Below are positions 28,051 to 37,444 of a stretch of 64,000 bases of DNA, in pieces. The notes beneath the pieces are model-generated. The model searched no databases. It saw nothing but the letters and a program-made list of their open reading frames with translations, and was not told the DNA's origin. The translations under genes and the position numbers were made by a program. How positions within the stretch are numbered: position 1 is the stretch's first letter; each line of letters opens with the position of its first letter. Source of the DNA: JANQQJ01 sp046290575 (GTDB lineage: Bacteria; Pseudomonadota; Alphaproteobacteria; SMXS01); the NCBI GenBank assembly GCA_046290575.1, contig JBKAGX010000005.1:143350-207349 (forward strand). Direction: 5' to 3'.

Positions 28051-30219
28051 CTAGTGGAGAGTAGGCCCAAGTGCATCGCGCACTTTCTCGGACAGGGCTT
28101 GTATCGTGTAGGGCTTGGAGAGCAACTCGGCATCCTGACTCAACCCACCGTTGGTCTTTAGGTCGTCGCCCAGATAGCCCGACGTAAATAGAACCTTTGT
28201 TTCAGGGAAGCGCTGGAGAAGCCGTTTGACGACGTCGGGGCCCGTCATCTCTCCGGGTAATACGACGTCTGAAATCAGAAGGTCGATGTTCTCGTTTTCC
28301 GTTGCCAAGTTAAGGGCCTGCGGTCCGTCCTCGGCCCAGATCACGGTATGCCCCAGGCGCTTGAGGGCGTTGACGATAAAGTCCCGTACGTCAGGGTCAT
28401 CTTCGACGACCATGATCCGCCCGCCTGTTGCCGCTGCGGCGGATGTATCGGTCTGTGCAGCCGTCGCAGCTGGGAGGTAAAGCGTTACGGTCGTGCCGTC
28501 TGCGACGTCGCTTTCGATATGCATGGCCCCCTCCGAGTCCGCCAGAAAACCCTGCACCAGGCTCAGGCCCAATCCTGCTGCTGCACTGCCTTCCTGTTTG
28601 GTGGTGAAGAACGGATGACAGGCGCGCGCTGCGACCTCCGGCGGCATGCCCGTGCCCGTGTCGCATACCGAGATCGCTGCGCAGGATTTTTGCGCTAGCG
28701 GGTGCCCGGCCATGTGAGGGGGCAGATTGGTGTCCTCAAGAATTCGCAAGGTGAGTGTTCCGCCTGCGGGCATCGCATCCAGAGCGTTGTCTGTCAGATG
28801 ACCGATGGCGGTTTTGAGCTGCCCGGGGTCGACATATGCCCATACCGAGTTTTCCTGCTCTTGAACCTGAATCTTGCAGGTTTGCGGAAGTGCTGATCCA
28901 AGATGGGCGGACAAATCTGTTACCAGTGCATTGAGATCTGTCGCAACGGGGCTGACCTTCTTCCGCTGCGCAAAGGACAGCAGCCTCTCGGTCAGATCAG
29001 CACCTCGTTCTGCCGCGTGGGCTGCGGCGCATGCGAACCGGTACATGTCTGTATCCTTGCCGGCCTGTTCTATGACCAGATCCAGATGACCCAGCATGGT
29101 GGTCAGGAGATTGTTGAAATCGTGTGCGATACCGCCTGTCATGCGGCTCACAGTTTCGAGCTGCTGATGTGCGTCCTGATTCAACGCCGTATCAGCGGTA
29201 AGCTCTATCTCGGACTGGCCGGATCCAGCGACCATCGAAACACCGACAAAGCCGATGACTCTGCCAGAGGCATCCAACTGCGGCCCGACACTTGTTTGTA
29301 CGGCGACGCCGCCAAGCGTATGAATGAAGCTTGATGTATATCCCCGCTCTGCGCGCGTGACATAAACGGTCGCTTCCGGCGTCTCTTCGAAAAGTATTTC
29401 AAGACTGGCACCGGGTTGAAAGGGTGCGGAAGAATCTTGATCTGCGCCCTCTGGCGGCCAGGAATCAAGACCCATGCCGGTTGCAAACTGGAGCGTCTTG
29501 TCTTTGCCAGCCGACCAAAGAACAACAGGCGCAACTTCACCTACGGCCGTCAGCAGACTCTGGTTCAGGCGCAGTTCCTGTTGGGTACGGCGGCGCTCAC
29601 CAATGTCCGCAAACGAGCCAATGATGGCGGTTGGTGTGCCCTCGGGGTCCCGGGCGAGCGAGAGGCCGATCTGGGCATCTCGGTTTTCGCCGCTAACAGT
29701 GCGTGTTGAGGTTTCCCCATGCCAGTCGCCGGAATCCAGAACTGTCCTGAGAACAGCGGCGGCCTCTTCTTTATCCGAAAAGAAATCATGCGCCTCGCGA
29801 CCCACCGCGTCTTGAGCATTTTTCAGACCAACCAGGCGGACGAAGGCCGCGTTGACATATTGCAGTTTCCCCTTGAGGTCGAAGACCGCGACCGCCCCGT
29901 CCGTACTGGCAAGCGCGTGGCGCTGAATAGCGCGGTCGTGACGGTAGCGAGCCCCTAGAAGAGCGGCCAGCAACATCGGCAAAATGGACAGGATGAGAAG
30001 TGACTGGCTATTGATCGAAGGCTGATTCTGCACGGCAGCAGGTCCGAATACGCCGATCTTCATCAGCAGTGCCAAGGCAATCAATATCGCGGAAACGGCT
30101 GCCAGTCCTGCCCTGATGCTTTTGGATGGCACGATGACATACAGCGTAACGCACGCTGCCGCCCCCCAGATAATGGCCGTCACCGTGTCAAGGCTGGTAA
30201 ACCCTAAGCCGTCGTTCAT
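28051..30219 (-). CDS. PAS-containing hybrid sensor histidine kinase (CckA-like layout)
   Basis: Membrane-bound hybrid kinase of 722 residues. Three hydrophobic segments lie in the first 90 residues, then a PAS domain (about 100-215), a second PAS-like region (about 220-335), HisKA with phospho-acceptor GGIAHDFNNLLTTML near 370, HATPase_c with SVCDTGTGMPPEVAARAC near 530 and FFTTKQ, and a C-terminal receiver starting IMVVEDDPDVRDF with phospho-acceptor Asp in LLISDVVLPG near 655. The HDFNNLL H-box and terminal receiver are the CckA arrangement, but several alphaproteobacterial kinases share it. No chpT or ctrA gene is nearby. It ends 8 bases from the convergent acyl-CoA dehydrogenase. Confidence 0.85.
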   Translation of the reverse strand: MNDGLGFTSLDTVTAIIWGAAACVTLYVIVPSKSIRAGLAAVSAILIALALLMKIGVFGPAAVQNQPSINSQSLLILSILPMLLAALLGARYRHDRAIQRHALASTDGAVAVFDLKGKLQYVNAAFVRLVGLKNAQDAVGREAHDFFSDKEEAAAVLRTVLDSGDWHGETSTRTVSGENRDAQIGLSLARDPEGTPTAIIGSFADIGERRRTQQELRLNQSLLTAVGEVAPVVLWSAGKDKTLQFATGMGLDSWPPEGADQDSSAPFQPGASLEILFEETPEATVYVTRAERGYTSSFIHTLGGVAVQTSVGPQLDASGRVIGFVGVSMVAGSGQSEIELTADTALNQDAHQQLETVSRMTGGIAHDFNNLLTTMLGHLDLVIEQAGKDTDMYRFACAAAHAAERGADLTERLLSFAQRKKVSPVATDLNALVTDLSAHLGSALPQTCKIQVQEQENSVWAYVDPGQLKTAIGHLTDNALDAMPAGGTLTLRILEDTNLPPHMAGHPLAQKSCAAISVCDTGTGMPPEVAARACHPFFTTKQEGSAAAGLGLSLVQGFLADSEGAMHIESDVADGTTVTLYLPAATAAQTDTSAAAATGGRIMVVEDDPDVRDFIVNALKRLGHTVIWAEDGPQALNLATENENIDLLISDVVLPGEMTGPDVVKRLLQRFPETKVLFTSGYLGDDLKTNGGLSQDAELLSKPYTIQALSEKVRDALGPTLH

Positions 30220-30385
30220 TACTTCGCGAACCCCTAGTACAGGTTTCTATCAGCGAAGTGATAGGGCTCTATTTTAGTGATATCAAATGTATTCTTTTTG
30301 GTAAAATTTGTTTCAAATGAAACTCCGAAGTAAATTCCAAATACAAAAATAGTAAATAAATGTAAAGCACCGCCGCGGTTGCAGG

Positions 30386-31120
30386 TTATCTGCGTTCTTT
30401 GAGCAATTGCGCGGGTCGCCGCATTTGAGCGGTATCAAACAGCGAAAACGTGTTCGAGGTGTACTTCACAACGTCGCTCAGACCGCGCCTGTACTCCTGA
30501 AGTTCAGGCGTATTTTCTGCCGGGACCAACTCGACCCGTTGGTCAGGATGCTCCGTCTCGAACTGAACGTAGAACCAGGGATCACCGCGCCTGAACACCA
30601 GATCCTCTTCGGGATTTGTCCATTCGAATCCCCAAGACAGGATGCGGGGCCAAACATCAATCGGAAATCGGCCTGCGGTCATGATGCCGGGCCAGCGGGC
30701 GGACCGTCGATCCAGAAACGGCGGCAACTGATTGATATAGACGCGCTCGTCAGCGACGAAAACATAAGGCGCACGGATCTGAATGACAGGACTAGTCGGG
30801 GCACGCCAGTGTTCCGGTTTCATCAGGAATACATGGTGGGGCACCAGTTCGTCGTCGAGCCGAGTACCTTCAGGAACAGCGAACAAATTATGGTCGTCGC
30901 CGTCCCGTTCGTAGCTGAGATGAAGATCAAAGGGAAACGGCACTTCGAACAGACGCCGTTCGATTTCATTGATCGCGGGACAGGCCTGCACTGCCCGGGC
31001 AGACAGCGGAATGGACCGCTGCGCCTTGACCGCTTTTGGTTCGCTATAAAGGAAACTCGCGCGTGGCGCGTCGACAATCCAGCCGATCTTTACCGGTTGT
31101 TTACCGGACGCCTGTACCAC
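30386..31120 (-). CDS. Unknown 244-residue protein coupled to repeat peptide
   Basis: No family recognised. The protein starts at a GTG 5 bases after the stop of the YGYGDA-repeat peptide gene and has no clear ribosome site of its own, so translational coupling is likely. No signal peptide or membrane segment is seen. It is rich in aromatic and Pro residues, with landmarks KIGWIVDAPRASFLY at the start, ACPAINEIERRLFEVPFPFD near residues 46-65, PEHWRAP, INQLPPFLD, and WPRILSWGFEWTNPEEDLVF. The CPAINE...PFPFD block near a coupled short peptide might mean a tailoring or immunity role, but that is speculation. An AT-rich 166-base gap with no gene separates it from the kinase gene. Confidence 0.7.
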   Translation of the reverse strand: MVQASGKQPVKIGWIVDAPRASFLYSEPKAVKAQRSIPLSARAVQACPAINEIERRLFEVPFPFDLHLSYERDGDDHNLFAVPEGTRLDDELVPHHVFLMKPEHWRAPTSPVIQIRAPYVFVADERVYINQLPPFLDRRSARWPGIMTAGRFPIDVWPRILSWGFEWTNPEEDLVFRRGDPWFYVQFETEHPDQRVELVPAENTPELQEYRRGLSDVVKYTSNTFSLFDTAQMRRPAQLLKERR

Positions 31121-31125
31121 AGCGT

Positions 31126-31365
31126 TTAAGTTTTCGAGGTGTTACCGTAATTGCCGGCATCGCCATAGCCATAGGCATCACCGTAACCATAAGCATCGCC
31201 ATAGCCGTAGGCATCGCCATATCCATAGGAATCACCGTAACCGTAGGCTTCACTGGACCCATAGGCACTACCGTAACCAGATGCCGTAACAGGCGCGGCC
31301 GCAGAAATCTTGATCGACTTATTGGTCGTCTGGACAGATTGGCTTGCAATAAGGCGTTTGGTCAT
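31126..31365 (-). CDS. Small Tyr/Gly/Asp hexapeptide-repeat protein
   Basis: A 79-residue protein from an ATG at 31365 (GAGGG upstream). Residues 1-28 form a plain N-terminal segment (MTKRLIASQSVQTTNKSIKI, then SAAAPVTA). The rest is Gly/Tyr-rich and contains five imperfect copies of YGYGDA/S in tandem, ending GNYGNTSKT. There is no signal peptide and no Cys. The leader-plus-repetitive-core shape and the coupled downstream gene recall ribosomally made, modified peptide precursors, but a structural or low-complexity protein is equally possible. The divergent ATPase gene starts 160 bases away. Confidence 0.65.
   Translation of the reverse strand: MTKRLIASQSVQTTNKSIKISAAAPVTASGYGSAYGSSEAYGYGDSYGYGDAYGYGDAYGYGDAYGYGDAGNYGNTSKT
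31153..31260. repeat. Tandem 18-bp coding repeats (YGYGDA)
   Basis: Imperfect 18-bp units, each encoding YGYGDA or YGYGDS on the minus strand, vary mainly at third codon positions (for example TAT/TAC and GGC/GGT). Conservation of the peptide over the DNA suggests selection on the protein. Confidence 0.85.
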
Positions 31366-31524
31366 TGTGACCCTCATCTGATGGATGCTGTTGGGGCAAA
31401 TTATGGCGTCTGAGCCGGGATAGCAATAGCTGTTCTTGCAGGGTTTCCATGTGGAATACAAATATGGCATACTTCACCTGCCCCGGGAGCTGGGACCGTC
31501 CAACGTTGAAGATGGAGGGTGCCA

Positions 31525-32964
31525 GTGGCACTTGGTACAGAACTCATGGATGCGGGCCTGATCGAACGTGATCAGCTCGATACCGCTCTTGAGGAGCAGG
31601 ACCTATCGGGATTGCCGTTAGGCGAGTGTCTGCTTGCAGTCGGGGCGATTTCCACAGACCAGCTCGACCGTTTCTTTAGTTATTCAGTGCCGCCGCTGGC
31701 GTCCCTCCGCGATACCGGCCTTGAAACGGCCTTTATGCTCGATCTGCTCGTGAAGATCATGTTTGTCTACGGGCACGAATCCAAAGCGTCGATCTGCGAA
31801 GAAATCAAGCTGCCATTTCCTGTCGTTGAAGAACTGATGGAGCTTGCCCGGGAACGGCGTTTGATTGAGGCGCTCGGGTCGTCCGGTGATGCCACGTTGA
31901 TCGCAGATATACGCTATGGCCTCAGTGACATCGGGCGGGAGACCGCACAGCGTGCGCTACAGCGGTCTCAATATGCGGGCCCTGCACCTGTCACCCTGGA
32001 AGCCTATCGCGACCAGATTCTCCGACAACGCATCGTAAACGATCGGGTCGACCATGGCCGCCTGCAGCGGGCGCTAAGCCACCTGGTGCTGGATGACGCG
32101 TTGCTGAAACAGCTGGGTCCATCGGTAAACTCCGGCCGTGCTCTGTTGCTCTACGGCGCACCCGGGAATGGCAAGACAACATTGGCTGTGGGTATTACCC
32201 GAAGCTTTGAGCAATATGTTTATGTCCCACATGCCGTCTATGTCAGCGGCCATATCATTAATGTTTATGACAGGACGATCCACACCGTCGTGGGTGGCGG
32301 CCGCGTGTCGGACTCTTACGAAGGTGGCCAGCGCCTTAGGCGTTCAGACGAAGATCCGAGATGGGTGCGCTGTCAGCGTCCGGTGGCCATCACCGGTGGT
32401 GAACTGACCCTCGATATGCTTGATGTCTCACATGACGCAAATTTGCGATTCAGTGAGGCGCCGATGCAGATGAAAGCTCTGGGCGGCGTATTCCTGATCG
32501 ATGATCTGGGGCGTCAGGCGGTCAGGGTGGAAGAAATTCTCAATCGCTGGATCTTTCCCTTGGAGCGGCGGGTCGATTACCTGACGCTGCCATCAGGGAA
32601 AACGTTCACGGTACCCTTCGATGGCCTGATTATCTTTTCAACCAACAAGCCGCCCAGCAAATTGATGGATGATGCGATGCTGCGCCGGATTCCATACAAG
32701 TTTCGCATCGGGTCGCCGAACATCGAAGAATATGGGCAAATTTTCATAAAGGTCTGTGAAGACAACGGCGTGGAGTTCAAACCCCTGGTATTGGAGCGGT
32801 TGCTGCAAGAGTTCTATGCCGCCAACAATATGGTTCTTGCCAGTTTCCATCCGGCCTTCATGATGCGCCACGTGGTTGCAACCTGCCGGTTCCAGGGCCG
32901 CAGACCCGAGATGGATATCGATCTGATGCTGGAGGCAGCCGATCACCTGATGGTCCATGAGTAA
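31525..32964 (+). CDS. AAA+ ATPase with N-terminal MshEN-like domain
   Basis: A cytoplasmic 479-residue ATPase. I place the start at GTG 31525, 6 bases after GGAGG; a GTG at 31519 would overlap that site. The N-terminus (LGTELMDAGLIERDQLDTAL, then LPLGECLLAVGAISTDQL) has the MshEN/GspE-N pattern, a module that binds c-di-GMP in some proteins. The ATPase domain has Walker A LLYGAPGNGKTTLA near 212-225, Walker B GVFLIDDLGRQ near 323, and FSTNKPPSKLMDDAMLRRIP (sensor and arginine-finger region). It resembles MoxR/DnaC-like stand-alone ATPases. Its target is not evident; it is divergent from the repeat-peptide operon. Confidence 0.8.
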   Translation: MALGTELMDAGLIERDQLDTALEEQDLSGLPLGECLLAVGAISTDQLDRFFSYSVPPLASLRDTGLETAFMLDLLVKIMFVYGHESKASICEEIKLPFPVVEELMELARERRLIEALGSSGDATLIADIRYGLSDIGRETAQRALQRSQYAGPAPVTLEAYRDQILRQRIVNDRVDHGRLQRALSHLVLDDALLKQLGPSVNSGRALLLYGAPGNGKTTLAVGITRSFEQYVYVPHAVYVSGHIINVYDRTIHTVVGGGRVSDSYEGGQRLRRSDEDPRWVRCQRPVAITGGELTLDMLDVSHDANLRFSEAPMQMKALGGVFLIDDLGRQAVRVEEILNRWIFPLERRVDYLTLPSGKTFTVPFDGLIIFSTNKPPSKLMDDAMLRRIPYKFRIGSPNIEEYGQIFIKVCEDNGVEFKPLVLERLLQEFYAANNMVLASFHPAFMMRHVVATCRFQGRRPEMDIDLMLEAADHLMVHE

Positions 32965-33060
32965 CCGGTGGTCTTCAGGCTATAGGTAAAGCGGGCTTGG
33001 CAGCGCCTATCACCTCGGTCCATCATGTCTTGGGGACGAGATGGATCAGGGGAGCAGGTT

Positions 33061-33879
33061 TTGGATATTCTGAACGGGGCCGTCGCGGTCATAACGGGCG
33101 GCGCAAGCGGTATCGGATTGGCGACAGCGCGCAATCTGGCGAGCGAGGGCGCAAGGCTGGTTCTTGCCGATATCGAGCAAGGACCACTCGATGAAGCGGT
33201 AGCCGAGTTTGAGGGGCGAGGCGTGGACGTATTGGGTGTTCGCACTGATGTCGGTGACTTGGCTTCCGTTCAAGCGATGGCGGACGCCGCCTGGGATCGG
33301 TTCGGTCAGGTCAACGTCCTGTTTAACAACGCCGGCGTCGCGCTCAACGGCAAGATTCAGGATATGAGCCACGACGACTGGGAATGGTCTATTCGAGTGA
33401 ATCTCTGGGGTGTGATCCATGGCGTAGAGACATTTCTGCCGCGCATGTTGGACGATGGCCACGAAGGCCACATCGTCAGCACGGCATCGTTTGCCGGTCT
33501 GGTCCCCAATAGTGGACTGGGCGTCTACTGCGTTACCAAATATGGCGTTGTTGCGCTCAGCGAGTGCCTTTGGCGGGATCTCAGGGACACACCCATCGGG
33601 GCATCGGTTCTGTGTCCGATGATTGTCAAAACCAATATCGGGCAAAGTGCCCGCAACCGTCCCGACGCTCTGGGTGGGGCGGCCGTCGTCAAGCGCAGAA
33701 GCCCTGAAGAACAGGAACAGCTTTCAGGTGGCGTGATAGAAGCGCCGGAAGTGGCTGATCGCGTGGTTCGCGCGATCAAAAACGGAGAGCTCTATATTCT
33801 GACGCATGACGATAGCCGTGAGTTTATCCGCCGTCGCTTCGACCGGATCGACAAGTCGTTTGACATTGGCGCACTGTAG
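33061..33879 (+). CDS. Short-chain dehydrogenase/reductase
   Basis: NAD(P)-dependent oxidoreductase of 272 residues. The TTG at 33061 is preferred because AGGGGAG lies 6 bases upstream and the protein then begins directly at the Rossmann β-strand; an ATG-type start 36 bases earlier has no ribosome site. Motifs are VITGGASGIGLATARNLA (cofactor), VLFNNAG, and the catalytic YCVTKYG (YxxxK) with Ser at VSTASFAG. The substrate is unknown. It precedes a co-directional tetR gene and may belong to the catabolic island that follows. Confidence 0.9.
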   Translation: MDILNGAVAVITGGASGIGLATARNLASEGARLVLADIEQGPLDEAVAEFEGRGVDVLGVRTDVGDLASVQAMADAAWDRFGQVNVLFNNAGVALNGKIQDMSHDDWEWSIRVNLWGVIHGVETFLPRMLDDGHEGHIVSTASFAGLVPNSGLGVYCVTKYGVVALSECLWRDLRDTPIGASVLCPMIVKTNIGQSARNRPDALGGAAVVKRRSPEEQEQLSGGVIEAPEVADRVVRAIKNGELYILTHDDSREFIRRRFDRIDKSFDIGAL

Positions 33880-33951
33880 TGGTGGTTAAGGGGGGCTGCG
33901 TCCGGGCAAGCGCGAGAAGATGATAGCCAGGAATAGAAAGAGGGGGCTACG

Positions 33952-34608
33952 ATGTCTCAGTCGACTGTAACCGCAGAATTTCCGACCCGTCAGGCTCAAA
34001 AGAGCGACCAGACCCGCCGTGCCATTCTGGAAGCTGCAATCCAGTGTCTGGCGGAGGCCGGCTACACCAAGAGCACCATGACGGCGATCGCCAAGCGCGC
34101 GGGTTTGTCCCGAGGGGCGATGCAGTATCACTTCGAAACCATGCAGGACGTCTTGTTGGCGACGATAGAGTACATTCAGACCAGCCGTGTGGCTGAACTG
34201 ACAGCCGACGGACGCCGCACCGCGTCACAGGGCCCTGGTGAAGATCGCTTCGAGGACCGCGTGGCGGCGCTGTGGGCTTTTCTTCATGAACCGGCGAGCA
34301 TTGCTTTTTTCGAACTTGCGGTGGCCTCGCGTTCCGATTCCGGGCTGAACGCTACAATGCAAAGCGCGCAAGGACGGTTTTGGGAGCGTTGGGTCAGTGC
34401 GGCCCTGGACGCTTATCCGGAATGGCAAGACAAGCGGGTTGAGCTCGAACTGGCCTGCGGATTTTCACAGACTCTTTTGGAAGGCCTGCGGTTGCGCGAT
34501 ATGACCGGTCAGACGAATCCCGCGCTTTCGCTCGCCTTGCGGGATTATCTGAGTGTCTGTATCCGCGACATCTTCGAGAATGGAAGCGCGTCGACACGCT
34601 TCCTATAG
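33952..34608 (+). CDS. TetR-family transcriptional regulator
   Basis: A 218-residue one-component regulator. The N-terminal helix-turn-helix (about residues 20-67) reads RRAILEAAIQCLAEAGYTKS, then IAKRAGLSRGAMQYHFETMQD. The C-terminal ligand domain is not diagnostic. A strong AGAGGGGGC ribosome site precedes the ATG. By position it could control the SDR gene upstream or the TonB receptor 380 bases downstream. Confidence 0.9.
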   Translation: MSQSTVTAEFPTRQAQKSDQTRRAILEAAIQCLAEAGYTKSTMTAIAKRAGLSRGAMQYHFETMQDVLLATIEYIQTSRVAELTADGRRTASQGPGEDRFEDRVAALWAFLHEPASIAFFELAVASRSDSGLNATMQSAQGRFWERWVSAALDAYPEWQDKRVELELACGFSQTLLEGLRLRDMTGQTNPALSLALRDYLSVCIRDIFENGSASTRFL

Positions 34609-34990
34609 GGTCAGTGCCCAATAAACGTCATTCTGGACGCCGCTTGGCCCGAACTCTCTGACTTCGTTTGGCAATCGAGCTATCCGGAATCTCGGGCCGC
34701 AGCGGATATCGGTGTCAGCAGCTCCCGGATGGAAAGTCTCAGGCGCCCGAAAAACTGGGGGTTTTCGGGTGCGCCTAGCCTCCGGGGTTGACGTGCAAGG
34801 CCTCATTGAATCCAGACCCTAGTCCCTGCATAAATTCTGCAACGCCAGATCAGTTTGTTTTTAAAATCATCGTTGATGAATAATTTACTATGTAATTTTC
34901 GTAGCTGCTGGCTTATCCTACTATCGATTAAAAGACTGCACCCGCTGATTGGTGATTGGCGCGGCGAAATTACACCTATGGGGAGTTCAG
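34609..34990. other. Gene-free stretch before TonB receptor
   Basis: 382 bases without a convincing gene. It holds a long hairpin (34741-34776), and from about 34850 an AT-rich segment that probably carries the receptor promoter. I saw no riboswitch pattern. Confidence 0.5.
34741..34776 (+). terminator. Hairpin after tetR
   Basis: AGGCGC and CCGAAAA pair with TTTTCGG and GCGCCT around an ACTGGGGG loop, giving a 13-bp broken stem. No T-run follows. It lies 133 bases past the stop codon, so it may be a terminator or a repeat. Confidence 0.4.
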
Positions 34991-37408
34991 ATGGCTCGGC
35001 TTTTTATGACCGCTACAGCGGTTACATTCCTATTTTCATATAACACGACATTCGCACAGGATGGTGGCGCGGCGACACCAGAGGCGGCTCAACAATCGCA
35101 AGGGCGTCAGCTTGAAACGTTGACGACCACATCACGCAAGCGGACAGAAGAAGCGCAATCGGTGCCGATCGCACAGTCGACGTTTAGCGAGACTTTCATC
35201 GAAGAGAAGCTCGAAACCGACCTTGCCGATATTGGCAAATATGCGCCCAATGTCGATCTTGCTGGGATCAACTTCACCGGGTCAGGCCTGTCTGCCAGCA
35301 TTCGCGGCATCAGCTTTGCCGATTTGGAAAAGACATTCGAGCCGTCCGTTGGCGTTGCCGTTGACGGCGTGTTTCTGGGTTCCAACTCCGGCGTTCTGAT
35401 CGACATGTTCGATATTGAGTCGATTGAAATCCTGCGTGGACCGCAGGGCACCTTGTTCGGGCGCAATACGATTGGTGGTGTTATCAACATTCGCCGTACG
35501 AAGCCGACAGGCGAGTTTGGTGCCAAGCTTGGCTTCCGGTATGGCAGCTTTAACCGGCAGGATTACAAGCTCGTCATCAACGCGCCGATCGTGCAGGACA
35601 AACTGGCCATCAAAGTGGCCGGGTTTATCAAGAAGGACAAGCAGTTCACCCGCAGTATCTTTGATTCGACGACGTCTGACGGCGTTACCTTCGAAGGCGG
35701 GTCGCGGCGCGATGGCCAGGATATCCAGTCGTTCAACACGGCGGTCCTCTTCACGCCGAACGAGGATCTGGAGATCCTGTTCACTTTCGATCACTACAAC
35801 AACAATTCGCTGTATGAGAGCCCGGTCGATCTGACGGCACCGCAGGCGGCGTTGGGCGGCGCGCCAACTTTCTGCGACTTATTTGGCTTCCCAACCGGGT
35901 TTGGGCCGGCTGGCTGTTTCTCGTCCTCCTTGACCATCGCCCAGAACAACGGCTTCAAGATTGATTTTGCCCCGCCTGACATTCCTTTTGTCAGCAAGAT
36001 CAAGAGCAACTTCTATTCGCTGGAAATCAACTGGGATGTCGGTGACTACACTATTACGGCAATCACCGGGTACAAGGAGCAGACGGAGCTTCTCGATGAG
36101 GAGAACACAGGGTCACCGTTCGCTGGCTTGCCGGTTGCTCCGGGTGTTGTGCTGGGCGCGTCGACGGGTCTTGCACGGGCGATCCGTGATCAGGACTTTG
36201 AGCAGTTCTCGCAGGAAATCCGCATTGCATCGAACCTGTCCGGACCGTTCAATTTCGTCGCTGGTGCTTACTACTACCACTCGGACTATGTTCTGGAGCC
36301 GGGCGCCTTCGCGGTCTTTGGCGGCCTGGCACAGCGGTTTGTCGCCGAGCAGGATGCAGATGCTTATGCGATTTTTGCAGAAGGCACATATGACATCACC
36401 GATCGTCTGCGCTTTACCGGCGGCATTCGGATGACGTGGGAAGAGAAGGTCTTCTATAATGACAATCTCGCCGTGAACAACGCGCCTTTCGTCTTCCCGG
36501 ACAGTCTGACAGCCGAGTTCCCGTCATTGCCCGGCTGGCCGCTGACGGTCAGTGAAAAATGGTCGGAGCCGACCTGGCGTGCGGGCCTCGACTATCAGGT
36601 CACGGATGATGCCCTGGTCTATTTCAGCTATTCGCGGGGCTTCCGCTCCGGTGGGTTCAACGGTCGTTGCGCGTCTTTCTCTGCCTGCGTAACCCCCTAT
36701 GATCCGGAGACCGTGGACAATTTCGAGATCGGCCTGAAATCTGACTGGTTCGACAACACACTCCGTTTCAACGTCGCGGCCTTCTACACCAACTATAAGG
36801 ACAAGCAGGAAGAGGTCATAACCCCATCACCCGATGGTTTGGCGACTGAAACGACCGTCCAGAACGCGGCCAGCGTTGACCTGAAGGGCTTTGAGATCGA
36901 GTTGCAGGCACTGCCAACGGATTGGTTGAACCTTTATGGGTCGCTTGGCTTCCTTGATGCAGATTACAAAGAGTATGTAATCTTTGATGCGGACATCGGC
37001 GATTTCATCGACGTCAGCGATATTGCCACCTTGCGCCGGGCGCCCAAATGGAGCGTGAACGTAGGTGCGGACTTCATCTTTACCGTTGGTAATGGCGGTG
37101 AGCTGACATTCAATGTGAACTACGCCTGGTCAGACGAGTTCAGTACGTCGCCCTTTGAGGATCAGTTCGGACCGCTGAATGGTTTGGCGCCGCGGAATGT
37201 GATTACCTCCTACGGCCGCACGGACTTCGCCGTCTCCTATCGCGGCGGGCTTGGAGATGGGACTGCGGATTACCGCGTTTCGGTCTTTGTCAAAGATGCC
37301 TTCCACGGCTCGGGTCGGTTGGGTGCGACGCTCGACGCAGGTCCGTTCTACTTCGGTGTTCCCACTCCGGGCCGGATTTGGGGATTTGAACTCGATATCG
37401 AAATCTAG
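34991..37408 (+). CDS. TonB-dependent outer-membrane receptor
   Basis: Energy-coupled outer-membrane transporter of 805 residues. The ATG at 34991 has GGGGAG upstream and opens a signal peptide (MARLFMTATAVTFLFSYNTTFA, cut before QDGG); a longer frame from 34949 lacks this. The plug domain shows IAQSTFSETFIEE, then GVAVDGVFLGSNSG and GPQGTLFGRNTIGGVINIRR; the β-barrel has WSEPTWRAGLDY, YFSYSRGFRSGGFNGRC and a late segment VNYAWSDEFSTSP. This receptor type is common in bacteria using aromatic or terpenoid compounds. The adjacent oxygenase suggests such a ligand, which is inference. Confidence 0.92.
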   Translation: MARLFMTATAVTFLFSYNTTFAQDGGAATPEAAQQSQGRQLETLTTTSRKRTEEAQSVPIAQSTFSETFIEEKLETDLADIGKYAPNVDLAGINFTGSGLSASIRGISFADLEKTFEPSVGVAVDGVFLGSNSGVLIDMFDIESIEILRGPQGTLFGRNTIGGVINIRRTKPTGEFGAKLGFRYGSFNRQDYKLVINAPIVQDKLAIKVAGFIKKDKQFTRSIFDSTTSDGVTFEGGSRRDGQDIQSFNTAVLFTPNEDLEILFTFDHYNNNSLYESPVDLTAPQAALGGAPTFCDLFGFPTGFGPAGCFSSSLTIAQNNGFKIDFAPPDIPFVSKIKSNFYSLEINWDVGDYTITAITGYKEQTELLDEENTGSPFAGLPVAPGVVLGASTGLARAIRDQDFEQFSQEIRIASNLSGPFNFVAGAYYYHSDYVLEPGAFAVFGGLAQRFVAEQDADAYAIFAEGTYDITDRLRFTGGIRMTWEEKVFYNDNLAVNNAPFVFPDSLTAEFPSLPGWPLTVSEKWSEPTWRAGLDYQVTDDALVYFSYSRGFRSGGFNGRCASFSACVTPYDPETVDNFEIGLKSDWFDNTLRFNVAAFYTNYKDKQEEVITPSPDGLATETTVQNAASVDLKGFEIELQALPTDWLNLYGSLGFLDADYKEYVIFDADIGDFIDVSDIATLRRAPKWSVNVGADFIFTVGNGGELTFNVNYAWSDEFSTSPFEDQFGPLNGLAPRNVITSYGRTDFAVSYRGGLGDGTADYRVSVFVKDAFHGSGRLGATLDAGPFYFGVPTPGRIWGFELDIEI

Positions 37409-37444
37409 ATCCAGGGCCGATCGTCCAAAAAAAAGGAATCTCTC

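Noticed and set aside
31153..31260. CRISPR-like array
   Set aside because: The 18-bp units are directly adjacent with no spacers and keep an open reading frame.
31036..31413. Plus-strand frame with Ile/Gly/Thr repeats
   Set aside because: Antisense image of the YGYGDA-repeat gene; the regularity comes from the coding repeats on the minus strand.
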